From assembly GCF_900099965.1 (NCBI RefSeq), contig NZ_FNDJ01000009.1:1-64000 (forward strand): a stretch of 64,000 bases of DNA, given 5' to 3'. The notes beneath the pieces were generated by a model that was not told where the DNA came from, made no database searches, and saw only the letters and a program-made list of their open reading frames with translations. This document shows, piece after piece, positions 8,553 to 15,941 of this stretch; positions within the stretch are counted from its first letter, which is position 1; each line of letters opens with the position of its first letter. Made by a program: the position numbers and the translations under genes. The DNA is from Nonomuraea jiangxiensis. GTDB lineage: Bacteria; Actinomycetota; Actinomycetes; Streptosporangiales; Streptosporangiaceae.

Positions 8553-9947
8553 GTGAAGGTCCTTCTCTCCGGTACGGGCGGCGCGGCGGGCTGGCCGGAA
8601 CCCGGCTGCGGATGCGCTTCGTGCGCCGGTCTGGCGCCCGGCCATCGCCGCCCGTTCGAGCTGGTCGTGGACGGCGTGATCCGCTTCCCCGCCGCGGAAC
8701 TGCCGGCGGGCTACCGGGCCTGCGCGGGCGGCCTCGGCCTGATCTGCCCCGACGGCGCGACCCTGCTCCACCTCCCGGCGGGGCGGGCGGTGCCCACCGA
8801 CGGCCCCGCTCGCTATGACGTGGTGCTGATCGACCTCCTCGACCACCCGGAACGGCTCGGTGCCCTGCGCCGGACGGGTCTGGCCGACGACGCGACCCAG
8901 GTGGTGGCCATCGGCCTGGACCACCGCGTGCGCTCCGAGTCGGAACTCGCCCGGCGCCTGCACTCCTGGGGCGCAATCACCGTCCCCGACGGCACGGAAC
9001 TGTCCACGAACACGGACCTGCCCACGCGCACGGACCTGCCCACGAACACGGAACCACCCCCGAGCGTGAAGCCACCCGGAGGCACGGAACCACCCCTGGA
9101 CGCGAAACCACGCCGAGACACGAAACCACCCGCGGACGCGGAATCACCCCGAGGCACGGCGCCACCCCCAGACACGGCGCCACCCCCCTGGGACGCGGCA
9201 CCACCCCCAGACGCGGCACCACCCCCAGACGCGGCGCACCCCGCCGACGCGGCGCCACCCTGGGACGCGGCACCACCCCCGGACACGGCACACCCCGCCG
9301 ACGCGGCACCATCCTCGGACGCGGCACCATCCTCGGGCGCGGCACCATCCTCGGGCGCGGCACCATCCTCGGGCGCGGGCGCGGGCGCGAGTGCGGCGGC
9401 GGGGGTGGTCAGCGTGTGGGGCGGTCGGCAGCCGCGGCGGGCGTTGCTGCTGGGTGGGTCCCGGTCCGGGAAGTCGGCCGAGGCCGAGGCCCGGCTGGCC
9501 GCCGAGCCGTACGTCACCTATGTCGCCACCGGCCCGGACGGCGCGGGCGACGGTGAGTGGGCGGCACGGGTGCGGGCGCATCGACGGCGGCGACCCGCGC
9601 ACTGGGCGACGGCCGAGACCACCGACCTCGTGGGCGCGATCGGGCACGCCACCACGCCGCTGCTGATCGACGGGCTCGGCACCTGGCTGGCGGCGGTGTT
9701 CGACGAGCACGGGGCCTGGGAGGGCGACAGGGCGCCGGTGGAGGCCCGCTGCGACGAGCTCGTGACGGCGTGGCGTCAGGCGCGGCAGCCCGTCGTGGCG
9801 GTGTCCGACGAGGTGGGCATGGGCGTGGTGCCCGCCACGGCCAGCGGGCGGGCCTTCCGGGACGCCCTCGGCCGCCTCAACGAACGCCTCGCCGCCGAGT
9901 CCGAGTACGTGGCCCTGGTGGTCGCGGGCCGCGTGCTCGAACTCTGA
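8553..9947 (+). CDS. cobU: Adenosylcobinamide kinase/guanylyltransferase (CobU) fused to MBL-like N-domain by repeat linker
   Basis: A 464-residue protein. Residues from about 290 to the end are CobU: GGSRSGKS P-loop near 301-308, VATGPDG, RVRAHRRRRPAHW, and DEVGMGVVPATASGRAFRDALGRLNERLA. CobU phosphorylates adenosylcobinamide and adds GMP, a late cobalamin step feeding CobS (11217-11963). Residues 1-150 begin VKVLLSGTGGAAGWPEPGCGCASC, like the first strands of a PhnP-type metallo-beta-lactamase fold, but no HxHxDH metal motif is visible. Residues about 150-285 are a Pro/Ala/Asp linker of DAAPPP and DAAPSSG repeats. The GTG at 8553 is chosen because the conserved N-domain starts there; the frame is open 42 codons upstream. 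Confidence 0.88.
   Translation: MKVLLSGTGGAAGWPEPGCGCASCAGLAPGHRRPFELVVDGVIRFPAAELPAGYRACAGGLGLICPDGATLLHLPAGRAVPTDGPARYDVVLIDLLDHPERLGALRRTGLADDATQVVAIGLDHRVRSESELARRLHSWGAITVPDGTELSTNTDLPTRTDLPTNTEPPPSVKPPGGTEPPLDAKPRRDTKPPADAESPRGTAPPPDTAPPPWDAAPPPDAAPPPDAAHPADAAPPWDAAPPPDTAHPADAAPSSDAAPSSGAAPSSGAAPSSGAGAGASAAAGVVSVWGGRQPRRALLLGGSRSGKSAEAEARLAAEPYVTYVATGPDGAGDGEWAARVRAHRRRRPAHWATAETTDLVGAIGHATTPLLIDGLGTWLAAVFDEHGAWEGDRAPVEARCDELVTAWRQARQPVVAVSDEVGMGVVPATASGRAFRDALGRLNERLAAESEYVALVVAGRVLEL
9000..9390. repeat. Degenerate coding repeat in the CobU linker
   Basis: Repeating 12- to 18-bp words such as GCGGCACCACCCCCAGAC and GCGGCACCATCCTCGG encode Asp-Ala-Ala-Pro-Pro-Pro and Asp-Ala-Ala-Pro-Ser-Ser. 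The whole stretch is in frame and separates the MBL-like domain from the kinase domain. Confidence 0.85.
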
Positions 9948-10381
9948 CCCCGGCCACGACGGCCAGCGCGACCACCAAGGCGACCGACAGCGCCCAAAAC
10001 GCAACGGGCAGCGCGACCGGCAGGGGAACAGGCAGCCCGACAGGCAGTGCGCCAGGCAGGGTGATAGGCAGAGGGACGGACAAGCTGCGTGACGGTGATG
10101 CGCCGGGCCGCCCGGGCGGCCCGAGCAGTGTGACGCGGCCCGAGCAGTGTGACCGTGTGACGCGGCCCTGAGACGCGGCCCGAGCCGTGAGGCGCGGCCC
10201 TGAGACGCGGCCCGAATCGTGAGGCGCGGCCCTGAGACGCGGCCCGAACCGTGAGGCGCGGCCCGGGCAGTGTGACGCGGCCCTGAGACGCGGCCCGAGC
10301 CGTGAGGCGCGGCCCGACGCGTGAAGCCCGGCGGGGCCCTGAGGCCACGCAGGGCCGTGAGGCCGGGGGCGGGTCAGGGGG
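9948..10381. repeat. Gene-free 434-bp stretch with 32-bp tandem repeats
   Basis: From 9960 to about 10080 short words like AGGCAGCGCGAC recur loosely. From 10170 a 32-bp unit beginning GAGACGCGGCCCGAGCCGTG recurs at 10170, 10202, 10234 and 10284 with few changes. Open frames here (for example the hydrophobic minus-strand frame near 9877-10083) are products of the repeat, without codon bias or ribosome sites. The tract separates the convergent cobU and ABC ATPase genes. Confidence 0.8.
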
Positions 10382-11182
10382 TTATGGGCGGAGGGCGCGG
10401 GCGTACCAGCGGCCGTCGAGGCGGTCCACGTGGAGGGGGCGGCCGAAGCAGTCGGAGAGGTTGGCCGGCGTGAGAACGTCGGCCACCGGCCCGGCGGCCA
10501 GCACCCGGGCGTCGCCCATCAGCATCGCGTGCGTGGTCGTCGCCGGAACCTCCTCCAGGTGGTGGCTCACCATCACGGTGGTGAGCACGGGCCGGGTCGC
10601 GGCCAGGTCCTCCAGGGCGGCGATCAGGTCCTCCCGCGCGGGCAGGTCGAGCCCCGCGAACGGCTCGTCGAGCAGCAGCACGGCCGGGTCCGCCATGAGC
10701 GCCCTGGCCACCCTGATCCGGGCCCGCTCCCCCTGCGAGCACACCCGGAACGGCCGCTCGGCCAGATCCTTGCACCCCAGGTCGGCCAGCAGCCGGTGGG
10801 CCCGGTCGCGCTCGGCGGTGCCGTACTTGTCCCAGAGCGGAACGCTCGTCCCCGTGTGCCCGGTCAGCACGACGGTGTGCGCGGTCGCGCCCTCCTCCTC
10901 CATCAGCTCCTCGTCGATCAGCCGCTGGCTGGCGGCGACCAGGCCGATGTGGCGGCGCAACTCTCGCACGTCCACCCGGCCGAGCTGGTGGCCGAGCACG
11001 CGCACTGTGCCCTCGCTGGGGTGACGAACGGCGCCCGCCAGTGACAGCAGCGTCGTCTTGCCGGCGCCGTTGGGGCCGAGGATCACCCAGTGGTCGCCGT
11101 AGTCCACTCGCCAATCGACTCCGTCGAGCAGCGACTTGCCGACGACTCGGACTCCAACGCCTTCCAGTTCAACCACGTGCAT
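10382..11182 (-). CDS. Orphan ABC transporter ATP-binding protein
   Basis: A 266-residue ATPase. The Walker A GPNGAGKTT is near residues 37-45. The signature position reads CSQGERARIRVARALM instead of LSGGQ. Walker B is VLLLDEPFAGLD and the H-loop is MVSHHLEEV. No permease or binding protein is adjacent, so substrate and even a transport role are unknown; some stand-alone ATPases of this type (ModF/YlmA-like) are thought to be regulatory. It sits between cobU and cobS and diverges from cobS over only 34 nt, an association that hints at, but does not prove, a cobamide-related role. A TAGGGT box lies 6 nt before its ATG. Confidence 0.88.
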   Translation of the reverse strand: MHVVELEGVGVRVVGKSLLDGVDWRVDYGDHWVILGPNGAGKTTLLSLAGAVRHPSEGTVRVLGHQLGRVDVRELRRHIGLVAASQRLIDEELMEEEGATAHTVVLTGHTGTSVPLWDKYGTAERDRAHRLLADLGCKDLAERPFRVCSQGERARIRVARALMADPAVLLLDEPFAGLDLPAREDLIAALEDLAATRPVLTTVMVSHHLEEVPATTTHAMLMGDARVLAAGPVADVLTPANLSDCFGRPLHVDRLDGRWYARALRP

Positions 11183-11188
11183 TCCGCC

Positions 11189-11194
11189 ACCCTA
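11189..11194 (-). promoter_or_regulatory. Candidate leaderless -10 box for the ABC ATPase
   Basis: On the minus strand TAGGGT ends 6 nt before the ATG at 11182. It faces the cobS -10 box 8 bp away. Confidence 0.45.
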
Positions 11195-11202
11195 GTGGGA
11201 CC

Positions 11203-11208
11203 TAGGAT
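11203..11208 (+). promoter_or_regulatory. Candidate leaderless -10 box for cobS
   Basis: TAGGAT ends 8 nt before the cobS ATG at 11217. The whole divergent promoter region is 34 bp, so each -35 must lie near or inside the neighbouring gene's start. Confidence 0.4.
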
Positions 11209-11216
11209 CGCGCGTT

Positions 11217-11963
11217 ATGCGACTGATGCACGGGATGCGGTTCGCCGCCGGCACGCTCAGCGTCTTCCCTGTGCGAGTCGAGCGGGTGGACCGGGAGGTC
11301 GCGGGGCAGGCGATGGTGCTGGCCCCGGCCGTCGGACTGGTGCTGGGCGGGGTCGCCGGGCTGCCCGCGTTACTGCCCGGGCCGCCGCTGCTGGGGGCGG
11401 CGCTGGCGCTCGGACTGCTGGCCGTGCTGACCCGGGGCCTGCACCTGGACGGGCTCGCCGACCTCGCGGACGGGCTCGGCAGCGGCAAGCCCGCCGATCA
11501 GGCGCTCGACATCATGAAAAAGTCGGACATCGGGCCGTTCGGCGTGATGGCGCTGGTGTTCACGCTGCTCATCCAGGCGACCGCGCTGGCGGAGGCGGGG
11601 TACGCGGCCCTGGTGACCGCCTGCGTGGCCGGGCGGCTGGCCCTGACGTGGGCCTGCCGCGCGGGCGTCCCCGCCGCCCGGCCGGGCGGGCTGGGTGCGA
11701 TGGTCGCGGGCACGGTACGCCCCTCCGCCCCCTGGCTCGCCACCCCGGCCGCCCTGCTCATCGCGGCCGGGCTCGGCACCCTGGACTCCGGGACCACGGG
11801 CGCCGTCGTGCTCCCGCTCGGCCTGCTCGCCGGGCTGGGCGCCGCCCTGCTGCTGCTCCGGCACGCCGGGCGGCGCCTCGGCGGGATCACGGGCGACGTC
11901 CTGGGCGCCCTCGTGGAAACCGCCATGGCCGCCGCCCTGGTGGTGTGCGCGCTGCTCGGCTGA
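11217..11963 (+). CDS. cobS: Adenosylcobinamide-GDP ribazoletransferase (cobalamin synthase)
   Basis: A 248-residue polytopic membrane enzyme that joins adenosylcobinamide-GDP and alpha-ribazole (phosphate), the last assembly step of cobalamin. The family motif GLHLDGLADLADGL is at residues 79-92, followed by DIMKKSDIGPFGV (99-111). About six hydrophobic segments are visible. It follows CobU in the pathway; CobT, which makes the lower-ligand nucleotide, is not in the window. The start ATG at 11217 has a leaderless-type box upstream. The gene ends at a perfect 16-bp GC palindrome. Confidence 0.94.
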   Translation: MRLMHGMRFAAGTLSVFPVRVERVDREVAGQAMVLAPAVGLVLGGVAGLPALLPGPPLLGAALALGLLAVLTRGLHLDGLADLADGLGSGKPADQALDIMKKSDIGPFGVMALVFTLLIQATALAEAGYAALVTACVAGRLALTWACRAGVPAARPGGLGAMVAGTVRPSAPWLATPAALLIAAGLGTLDSGTTGAVVLPLGLLAGLGAALLLLRHAGRRLGGITGDVLGALVETAMAAALVVCALLG

Positions 11964-11964
11964 G

Positions 11965-11980
11965 CCCCGCCCGGGCGGGG
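11965..11980. terminator. GC palindrome after cobS, possible terminator
   Basis: CCCCGCCCGGGCGGGG is a perfect 16-bp palindrome 1 nt after the cobS stop, between convergent genes. It can form a 6-bp stem with a CCGG loop. It lacks a T-tract. Confidence 0.45.
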
Positions 11981-12043
11981 TGGGGTCCCCCAATCCGGCG
12001 AGGGTTAGACCTCGGCCGACCGGTCCCGCCTGCCGTGACCGGG

Positions 12044-12931
12044 TCAGCCGACCGGTTGCGGGCGGCGTACCGGGATGAGGCGGAGCAGGGCCGCGCCGGT
12101 CAGGGCCAGCAGCGCCCAGCCCGTCAGGCCCGTCAGTCCGGCGAGGACCTCGTTGGGCGGCGCGGCGGCGTCGCCGAGCAGCAGGACCTGCGGGACGATG
12201 GCGTTCAGCGAGCCGTGCGCCACCACCGCGGGCCAGATGCTGCCCGTACGCAGCCGCAACCAGCCGAGCAGCACCCCCGCCAGCACGCAGAAGCCGATGA
12301 AGCAGAGCGCCGCCCAGGAGCCGAGGAGCGGGTAGTTGTAACCGAGCAGGGTGAGCGGGGCATGCCACAGACCCCACACGGCCCCGGAGAACACGAGCCC
12401 GGCGAGCACGCCGTTGGAGGACACGAGCCGGGGCACCAGCCAGCCGCGCCAGCCCCACTCCTCGCTGAACGCCAGCACCGCGTTCACCACGGGACCTACA
12501 AGCGTCGCCACCACGAGTTGCAGGACGGCCACCGAGCCGAGGTCGGCGGGGGCGGACACGCCCCCCTCCTCGATCGCCTCCCGGAACAGGCTGAGCCGCC
12601 CGAGGTCCAGCGACACCAGCCCGAGGGCGGCGCTGATGCCCATGGCGAGCAGCGCCAGCAGCGGGACGCCGAGCCAGGCGGCCAGCACCAGCCCGCCGGT
12701 GCGCCGCCGGCGCTCGCCGAGCGTCAGGCCGGTCCGCCGGGCCCACTCGCGGGCGGGCGTGCGCGAGACCGCCCACACGCCGAGCACGCCCAGCGTGGGC
12801 GTGAGCATCATCAGTGACGCCGACAGCGCCAGCAGCGGCGAGTCCAGCCCGCCGTCGAGCCACACGGGCAACATGATCGCCCAGCTCAGCCCGAAGGCCA
12901 GGGCGATGAAAACGAGCAGGGGTCTCTTCAC
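12044..12931 (-). CDS. CPBP family intramembrane glutamic endopeptidase
   Basis: A 295-residue membrane protein of the CPBP/Abi (CAAX protease-like) family. The three family motifs are present: EEWGWR (motif 1), WGLWHAP with its His (motif 2) and HGSLN (motif 3). Eight or so hydrophobic segments surround them. Members cleave prenylated or other membrane substrates, or act in bacteriocin immunity; the substrate here is unknown. The GTG start (12929-12931) overlaps the stop of the upstream DUF1648 gene in a GTGA junction, so the gene is the third in the GntR-DUF1648-CPBP operon and presumably under the same YtrA-type repression. Confidence 0.85.
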   Translation of the reverse strand: MKRPLLVFIALAFGLSWAIMLPVWLDGGLDSPLLALSASLMMLTPTLGVLGVWAVSRTPAREWARRTGLTLGERRRRTGGLVLAAWLGVPLLALLAMGISAALGLVSLDLGRLSLFREAIEEGGVSAPADLGSVAVLQLVVATLVGPVVNAVLAFSEEWGWRGWLVPRLVSSNGVLAGLVFSGAVWGLWHAPLTLLGYNYPLLGSWAALCFIGFCVLAGVLLGWLRLRTGSIWPAVVAHGSLNAIVPQVLLLGDAAAPPNEVLAGLTGLTGWALLALTGAALLRLIPVRRPQPVG

Positions 12932-13899
12932 TGTTCCACTCGCTCCGCGATGAGGGCGTTGATGAGGGATGCGCCGCGGGCGGCGTCGTCGATGCTGATC
13001 GCGAGCTGACCCCCCGAACGGTAGCGGATGATCAGGCACTCGCCGCCGCGCAACATGATGGTGGCGCTGCCGGACATCCCGCGGAAGCCCCAGCCGCCGA
13101 CCTGGCTAGGGAAGCGCTCCTCCGGGTACGCCGAGAGGATCTGGGACAGCCGGATCCGGCGCACGGGCCAGCCGAACGGCCCGAACCCGATCGCCAGCCC
13201 GTCCTCGCTCACCCGGGCCGTGAGCGAGGCGGTCGCCAGCGCGACGACCAGCGTGATGGCGAGCGCGGGCAGCGCGGTGCCCGCGGCGGCGCCGGGCATG
13301 GCGCCGACGAGGCCCAGCACGACCACCACGGACAGCGTGGCGACCCCGGCCACGGACACCGCGACCAGCCACGGGTTCCCGATGCGGCTGACCCACACCG
13401 TGCGCTCGCCCGGCCTCAGACGCAGGCTCGGCGGCTGCTCGCCCGCCGCGGGCGCCTGGTCCGGCCCGCCCCGGCCCAGAAAGCCGGCCAGCGCACCGGC
13501 CGCCGCGGCGACGAGAACGAGCGCCGCGACGTGCGATCCCGGCAGCTCGGCCCGCGTCCAGTCGGGCACGTCAAGGTTGGCCAGCAGCATCGTGCCGGCC
13601 ATCCCGAGCGCCATCACGCTCCAGAAGGCCACGGCGGCGCACCAGTAGATCCGGCCGAGCCTGCGGACCAGCACCCGGCCGCGCAGCGCCATGGCCAGGG
13701 CGATCAACCAGGGCACCACCCACACCAGCACCTGCGCGGTGAGGGCCGCGGTCAACGGCGACGAGCCGTCCGCCCCGCCGGGCCCCCAGTGCGTGGCCAT
13801 CGGATCGGGCAGCCGGTCGCGCAGCAGGGGCGGGATGAGGATCAGTGCGACGGTGACCAGCAGACCCCAGACGAGAGCGACAGCGACTCGGGGATTCAT
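12928..13899 (-). CDS. DUF1648 domain membrane protein
   Basis: A 323-residue membrane protein. The N-terminal part (RLPDPMATHWGPGGADGSSP, residues 29-48) is a typical DUF1648 segment. About six hydrophobic helices follow in two blocks (1-25, 52-72, 85-105, 120-140, 175-195, 200-225). The last 90 residues are a soluble domain with a PH-like look (GFGPFGWPVRRIRLSQI, CLIIRYRSGGQLAISID). Related proteins travel with YtrA-type GntR regulators in Gram-positive bacteria and are suspected to sense or respond to cell-envelope stress; the activity is unknown. It overlaps the regulator gene upstream and the CPBP gene downstream by 4 nt each. Confidence 0.8.
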   Translation of the reverse strand: MNPRVAVALVWGLLVTVALILIPPLLRDRLPDPMATHWGPGGADGSSPLTAALTAQVLVWVVPWLIALAMALRGRVLVRRLGRIYWCAAVAFWSVMALGMAGTMLLANLDVPDWTRAELPGSHVAALVLVAAAAGALAGFLGRGGPDQAPAAGEQPPSLRLRPGERTVWVSRIGNPWLVAVSVAGVATLSVVVVLGLVGAMPGAAAGTALPALAITLVVALATASLTARVSEDGLAIGFGPFGWPVRRIRLSQILSAYPEERFPSQVGGWGFRGMSGSATIMLRGGECLIIRYRSGGQLAISIDDAARGASLINALIAERVEQ

Positions 13900-14243
13900 G
13901 ACAACTCCTCCAGGATGGTGATGAGGTCGTCACGGTCGTAACCGTGCCTCCTCGCCTCCTCCAACAGGTCGCGCAGCCGCTGCACGAGCAGCGCGCGACC
14001 GTCCACGCGACCCGCCACGCTGACCCCGCGCCCCCGCCTGAACTCCAGCAACCCCTCGTCCCGCAGGTCGCGCAGCGCGCGCAGCACGGTGTTGGAGTTG
14101 ATGCCGAGCGCCAGGGCCAGGTCGCGGGCGGGCGGCAGACGGTCTCCCGGGCGGTAGGAGCCCTCGCCGATGGCCCGGCGGATGGCCCCGGCGACCTGCT
14201 CGTGCAGGGGTCGGGGGTCGTTGAGATCCAGCGTCAGTAGCAT
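13896..14243 (-). CDS. GntR family regulator, YtrA subfamily
   Basis: A 115-residue one-domain regulator. Residues 1-72 form the GntR winged helix (PLHEQVAGAIRRAIGEGSYRPGDRLPPARDLALALGINSNTVLRALRDLRDEGLL). Only about 35 residues follow, the short dimerising tail that defines the YtrA subfamily, so no classical effector domain is present. It is the first gene of a three-gene operon with a DUF1648 and a CPBP membrane protein. A perfect dyad directly abuts its ATG, which makes autorepression very likely. YtrA-type systems elsewhere respond to cell-wall-active compounds; the signal here is unknown. Confidence 0.93.
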   Translation of the reverse strand: MLLTLDLNDPRPLHEQVAGAIRRAIGEGSYRPGDRLPPARDLALALGINSNTVLRALRDLRDEGLLEFRRGRGVSVAGRVDGRALLVQRLRDLLEEARRHGYDRDDLITILEELS

Positions 14244-14264
14244 GGTGCTAATGACATTAGCACC
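14244..14264 (-). promoter_or_regulatory. Perfect dyad operator of the YtrA-type GntR operon
   Basis: Arms GGTGCTAAT (14244-14252) and ATTAGCACC (14256-14264) are perfect 9-bp inverted repeats around GAC. The site directly touches the GntR start codon, so it overlaps any leaderless start and -10 region. GntR/YtrA operators are dyads of this size. Confidence 0.85.
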
Positions 14265-14310
14265 AATTCGCTGTGTTTCATGACCATTGATTGGTGGGAT
14301 GAACCCCTGT

Positions 14311-14340
14311 TTGTGAGTACGTAGAAACCGTGGATAGCAT
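14311..14340 (+). promoter_or_regulatory. Promoter of pepA
   Basis: TTGTGA (14311-14316) and TAGCAT (14335-14340) are 18 bp apart. The -10 box ends 8 nt before the GTG at 14349 with no ribosome site, suggesting a leaderless mRNA. Confidence 0.55.
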
Positions 14341-14348
14341 CGGTTTAC

Positions 14349-15818
14349 GTGACCACTGTGCGGCTGAACTCAGCAGATCCCGTCTCGATCGACACCGACG
14401 CACTGATCGTCGGCTTCAGGTCCGGCCCGGACGGCCCCCGTCCCGCCACGGGCGCCGACTCCCTCGACTCGGCCTTCAGCGGCAGGCTCGGCGACGTCCT
14501 CGACGCTGTCTCCTTCACCGGCAAGGCCGGCGAGCTGGCCAAGCTCCCCACGTTCGGGGCCGTCGCCGCCCCGCTGCTGGTCGCGGTCGGCCTGGGCGAG
14601 TCCCCCGACACAGAGGTCCTGCGCCGGGCCGCGGGCACGGCCGTACGCTCCCTCGCCGGCACCTCGCGCGCCGCGCTCGTCCTGCCCGCGGACACCCCCG
14701 AGGAGGCCGAGGCCGTGGCGCTGGGCGGGCTGCTCGGCGCGTATGACTTCTCCCGCTACCGCACCAACGGCGAGCAGAAGCCCCCGGTCGCGGAGCTCAC
14801 GGTGGTCTCCGGGCAGTCCGAGGAGGCCGCCCGGCGCGCCGACGTGCTGGCCGACTCCGTGGCCCTGGTCCGCGACCTGGTCAACACGCCCCCCTCCGAC
14901 CTGTGGCCGGCCAAGTTCGCCGAGATCGCGGAGCAGGAGGCCGACAAGGCCGGGGTGAGCGTCGAGGTGCTCGACGACCAGCAGCTCAAGGAGGGCGGCT
15001 ACGGCGGCCTCATCGGCGTCGGCCAGGGCTCGGTCAACGGGCCGCGGCTGGTCCGCCTCTCCTACAGCCACCCCGACGCGACCAGCACGCTGGCGTTCGT
15101 GGGCAAGGGCATCACGTTCGACTCGGGCGGCCTGTCGCTCAAGCCGGCGGCGTCCATGGACGTGATGAAGTCCGACATGGGCGGCGCGGGCACGGTGCTC
15201 GGCGCGCTCGTCGGCATCGCCAGGCTCGGCCTGCCGGTCAACGTGATCGGCTACCTCTGCCTGGCGGAAAACCTGCCCAGCGGCACCGCGCAGCGCCCGT
15301 CCGACGTGCTCCACAGCTACAGCGGCAAGACGGTCGAGGTGCTCAACACCGACGCCGAGGGCCGCCTGGTGCTCATGGACGGCATCACCCGCGCGGCCGA
15401 GGACGAGCCGGACCTCATCGTCGACGTCGCCACGCTCACCGGCGCCCAGATCGTCGCGCTCGGCTGGCGCACGGCGGCCGTCATGGCCAACGACGACGAC
15501 GTCAGGGAGATGGTCGTCGAGACGGCCAACGCGGCCGGCGAGGGCGCCTGGGGCATGCCGCTGCCCGAGGAGCTGCGCAAGGGCCTCGACTCGGCCGTCG
15601 CCGACATCGCCAACGTCAGCCCCGAGCGGTGGGGCGGCATGCTGACGGCGGGCGTCTTCCTGAAGGAGTTCGTGCCCGACGGGGTTCGCTGGGCGCACAT
15701 CGACATGGCCGGCCCCGCCTACAACACGGGCGAGGCGCACGGCTACACGCCCAAGGGCGGCACGGGCGTCATCACCCGCACCCTCATCGCGCTCGCCGAG
15801 CGGCACGCGAGCCGCTGA
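14349..15818 (+). CDS. pepA: Leucyl aminopeptidase (M17)
   Basis: A 489-residue cytosolic M17 metallo-exopeptidase removing N-terminal residues from peptides. Metal ligands are visible: K253 and D258 in VGKGITFDSGG, D276 in MKSDMGGAG, and D335 and E337 in NTDAEGRL. The N-terminal macro-like domain occupies about 1-170. Length and motifs are normal. It heads the conserved pepA-lpd-sucB block. The 3' end is odd: the last 16 nt before the stop recur at exact 24-bp spacing downstream in the same frame (see the repeat entry), so a read-through product would gain about 27 residues of ERHA-type octapeptides. Confidence 0.96.
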   Translation: MTTVRLNSADPVSIDTDALIVGFRSGPDGPRPATGADSLDSAFSGRLGDVLDAVSFTGKAGELAKLPTFGAVAAPLLVAVGLGESPDTEVLRRAAGTAVRSLAGTSRAALVLPADTPEEAEAVALGGLLGAYDFSRYRTNGEQKPPVAELTVVSGQSEEAARRADVLADSVALVRDLVNTPPSDLWPAKFAEIAEQEADKAGVSVEVLDDQQLKEGGYGGLIGVGQGSVNGPRLVRLSYSHPDATSTLAFVGKGITFDSGGLSLKPAASMDVMKSDMGGAGTVLGALVGIARLGLPVNVIGYLCLAENLPSGTAQRPSDVLHSYSGKTVEVLNTDAEGRLVLMDGITRAAEDEPDLIVDVATLTGAQIVALGWRTAAVMANDDDVREMVVETANAAGEGAWGMPLPEELRKGLDSAVADIANVSPERWGGMLTAGVFLKEFVPDGVRWAHIDMAGPAYNTGEAHGYTPKGGTGVITRTLIALAERHASR

Positions 15819-15894
15819 AGGGAGCGGCACGTGGGCGTTCACACCCGGCGGCACGCGGGCATCTGCACCGAGCGGCACGCGAGCCCTGGAAACA
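15799..15894. repeat. 24-bp repeat spanning the pepA stop codon, in frame
   Basis: Units begin at 15799 (coding), 15823, 15847 and 15871; the first and last share all of GAGCGGCACGCGAGCC. Read in the pepA frame they give ERHASR-stop, then ERHVGVHT, RRHAGICT and ERHASPGN, with the next stop at 15898-15900. Confidence 0.85.
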
Positions 15895-15941
15895 AATGAA
15901 AAGATGACGGCATCACGAACACCCCGACAAGGAGCCTTCCT

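Noticed and set aside
9877..10083. Hydrophobic 68-residue minus-strand frame resembling a small membrane protein
   Set aside because: It is the translation of a short repeated word (VPLPVALPV), has no ribosome site and lies in a repeat tract.
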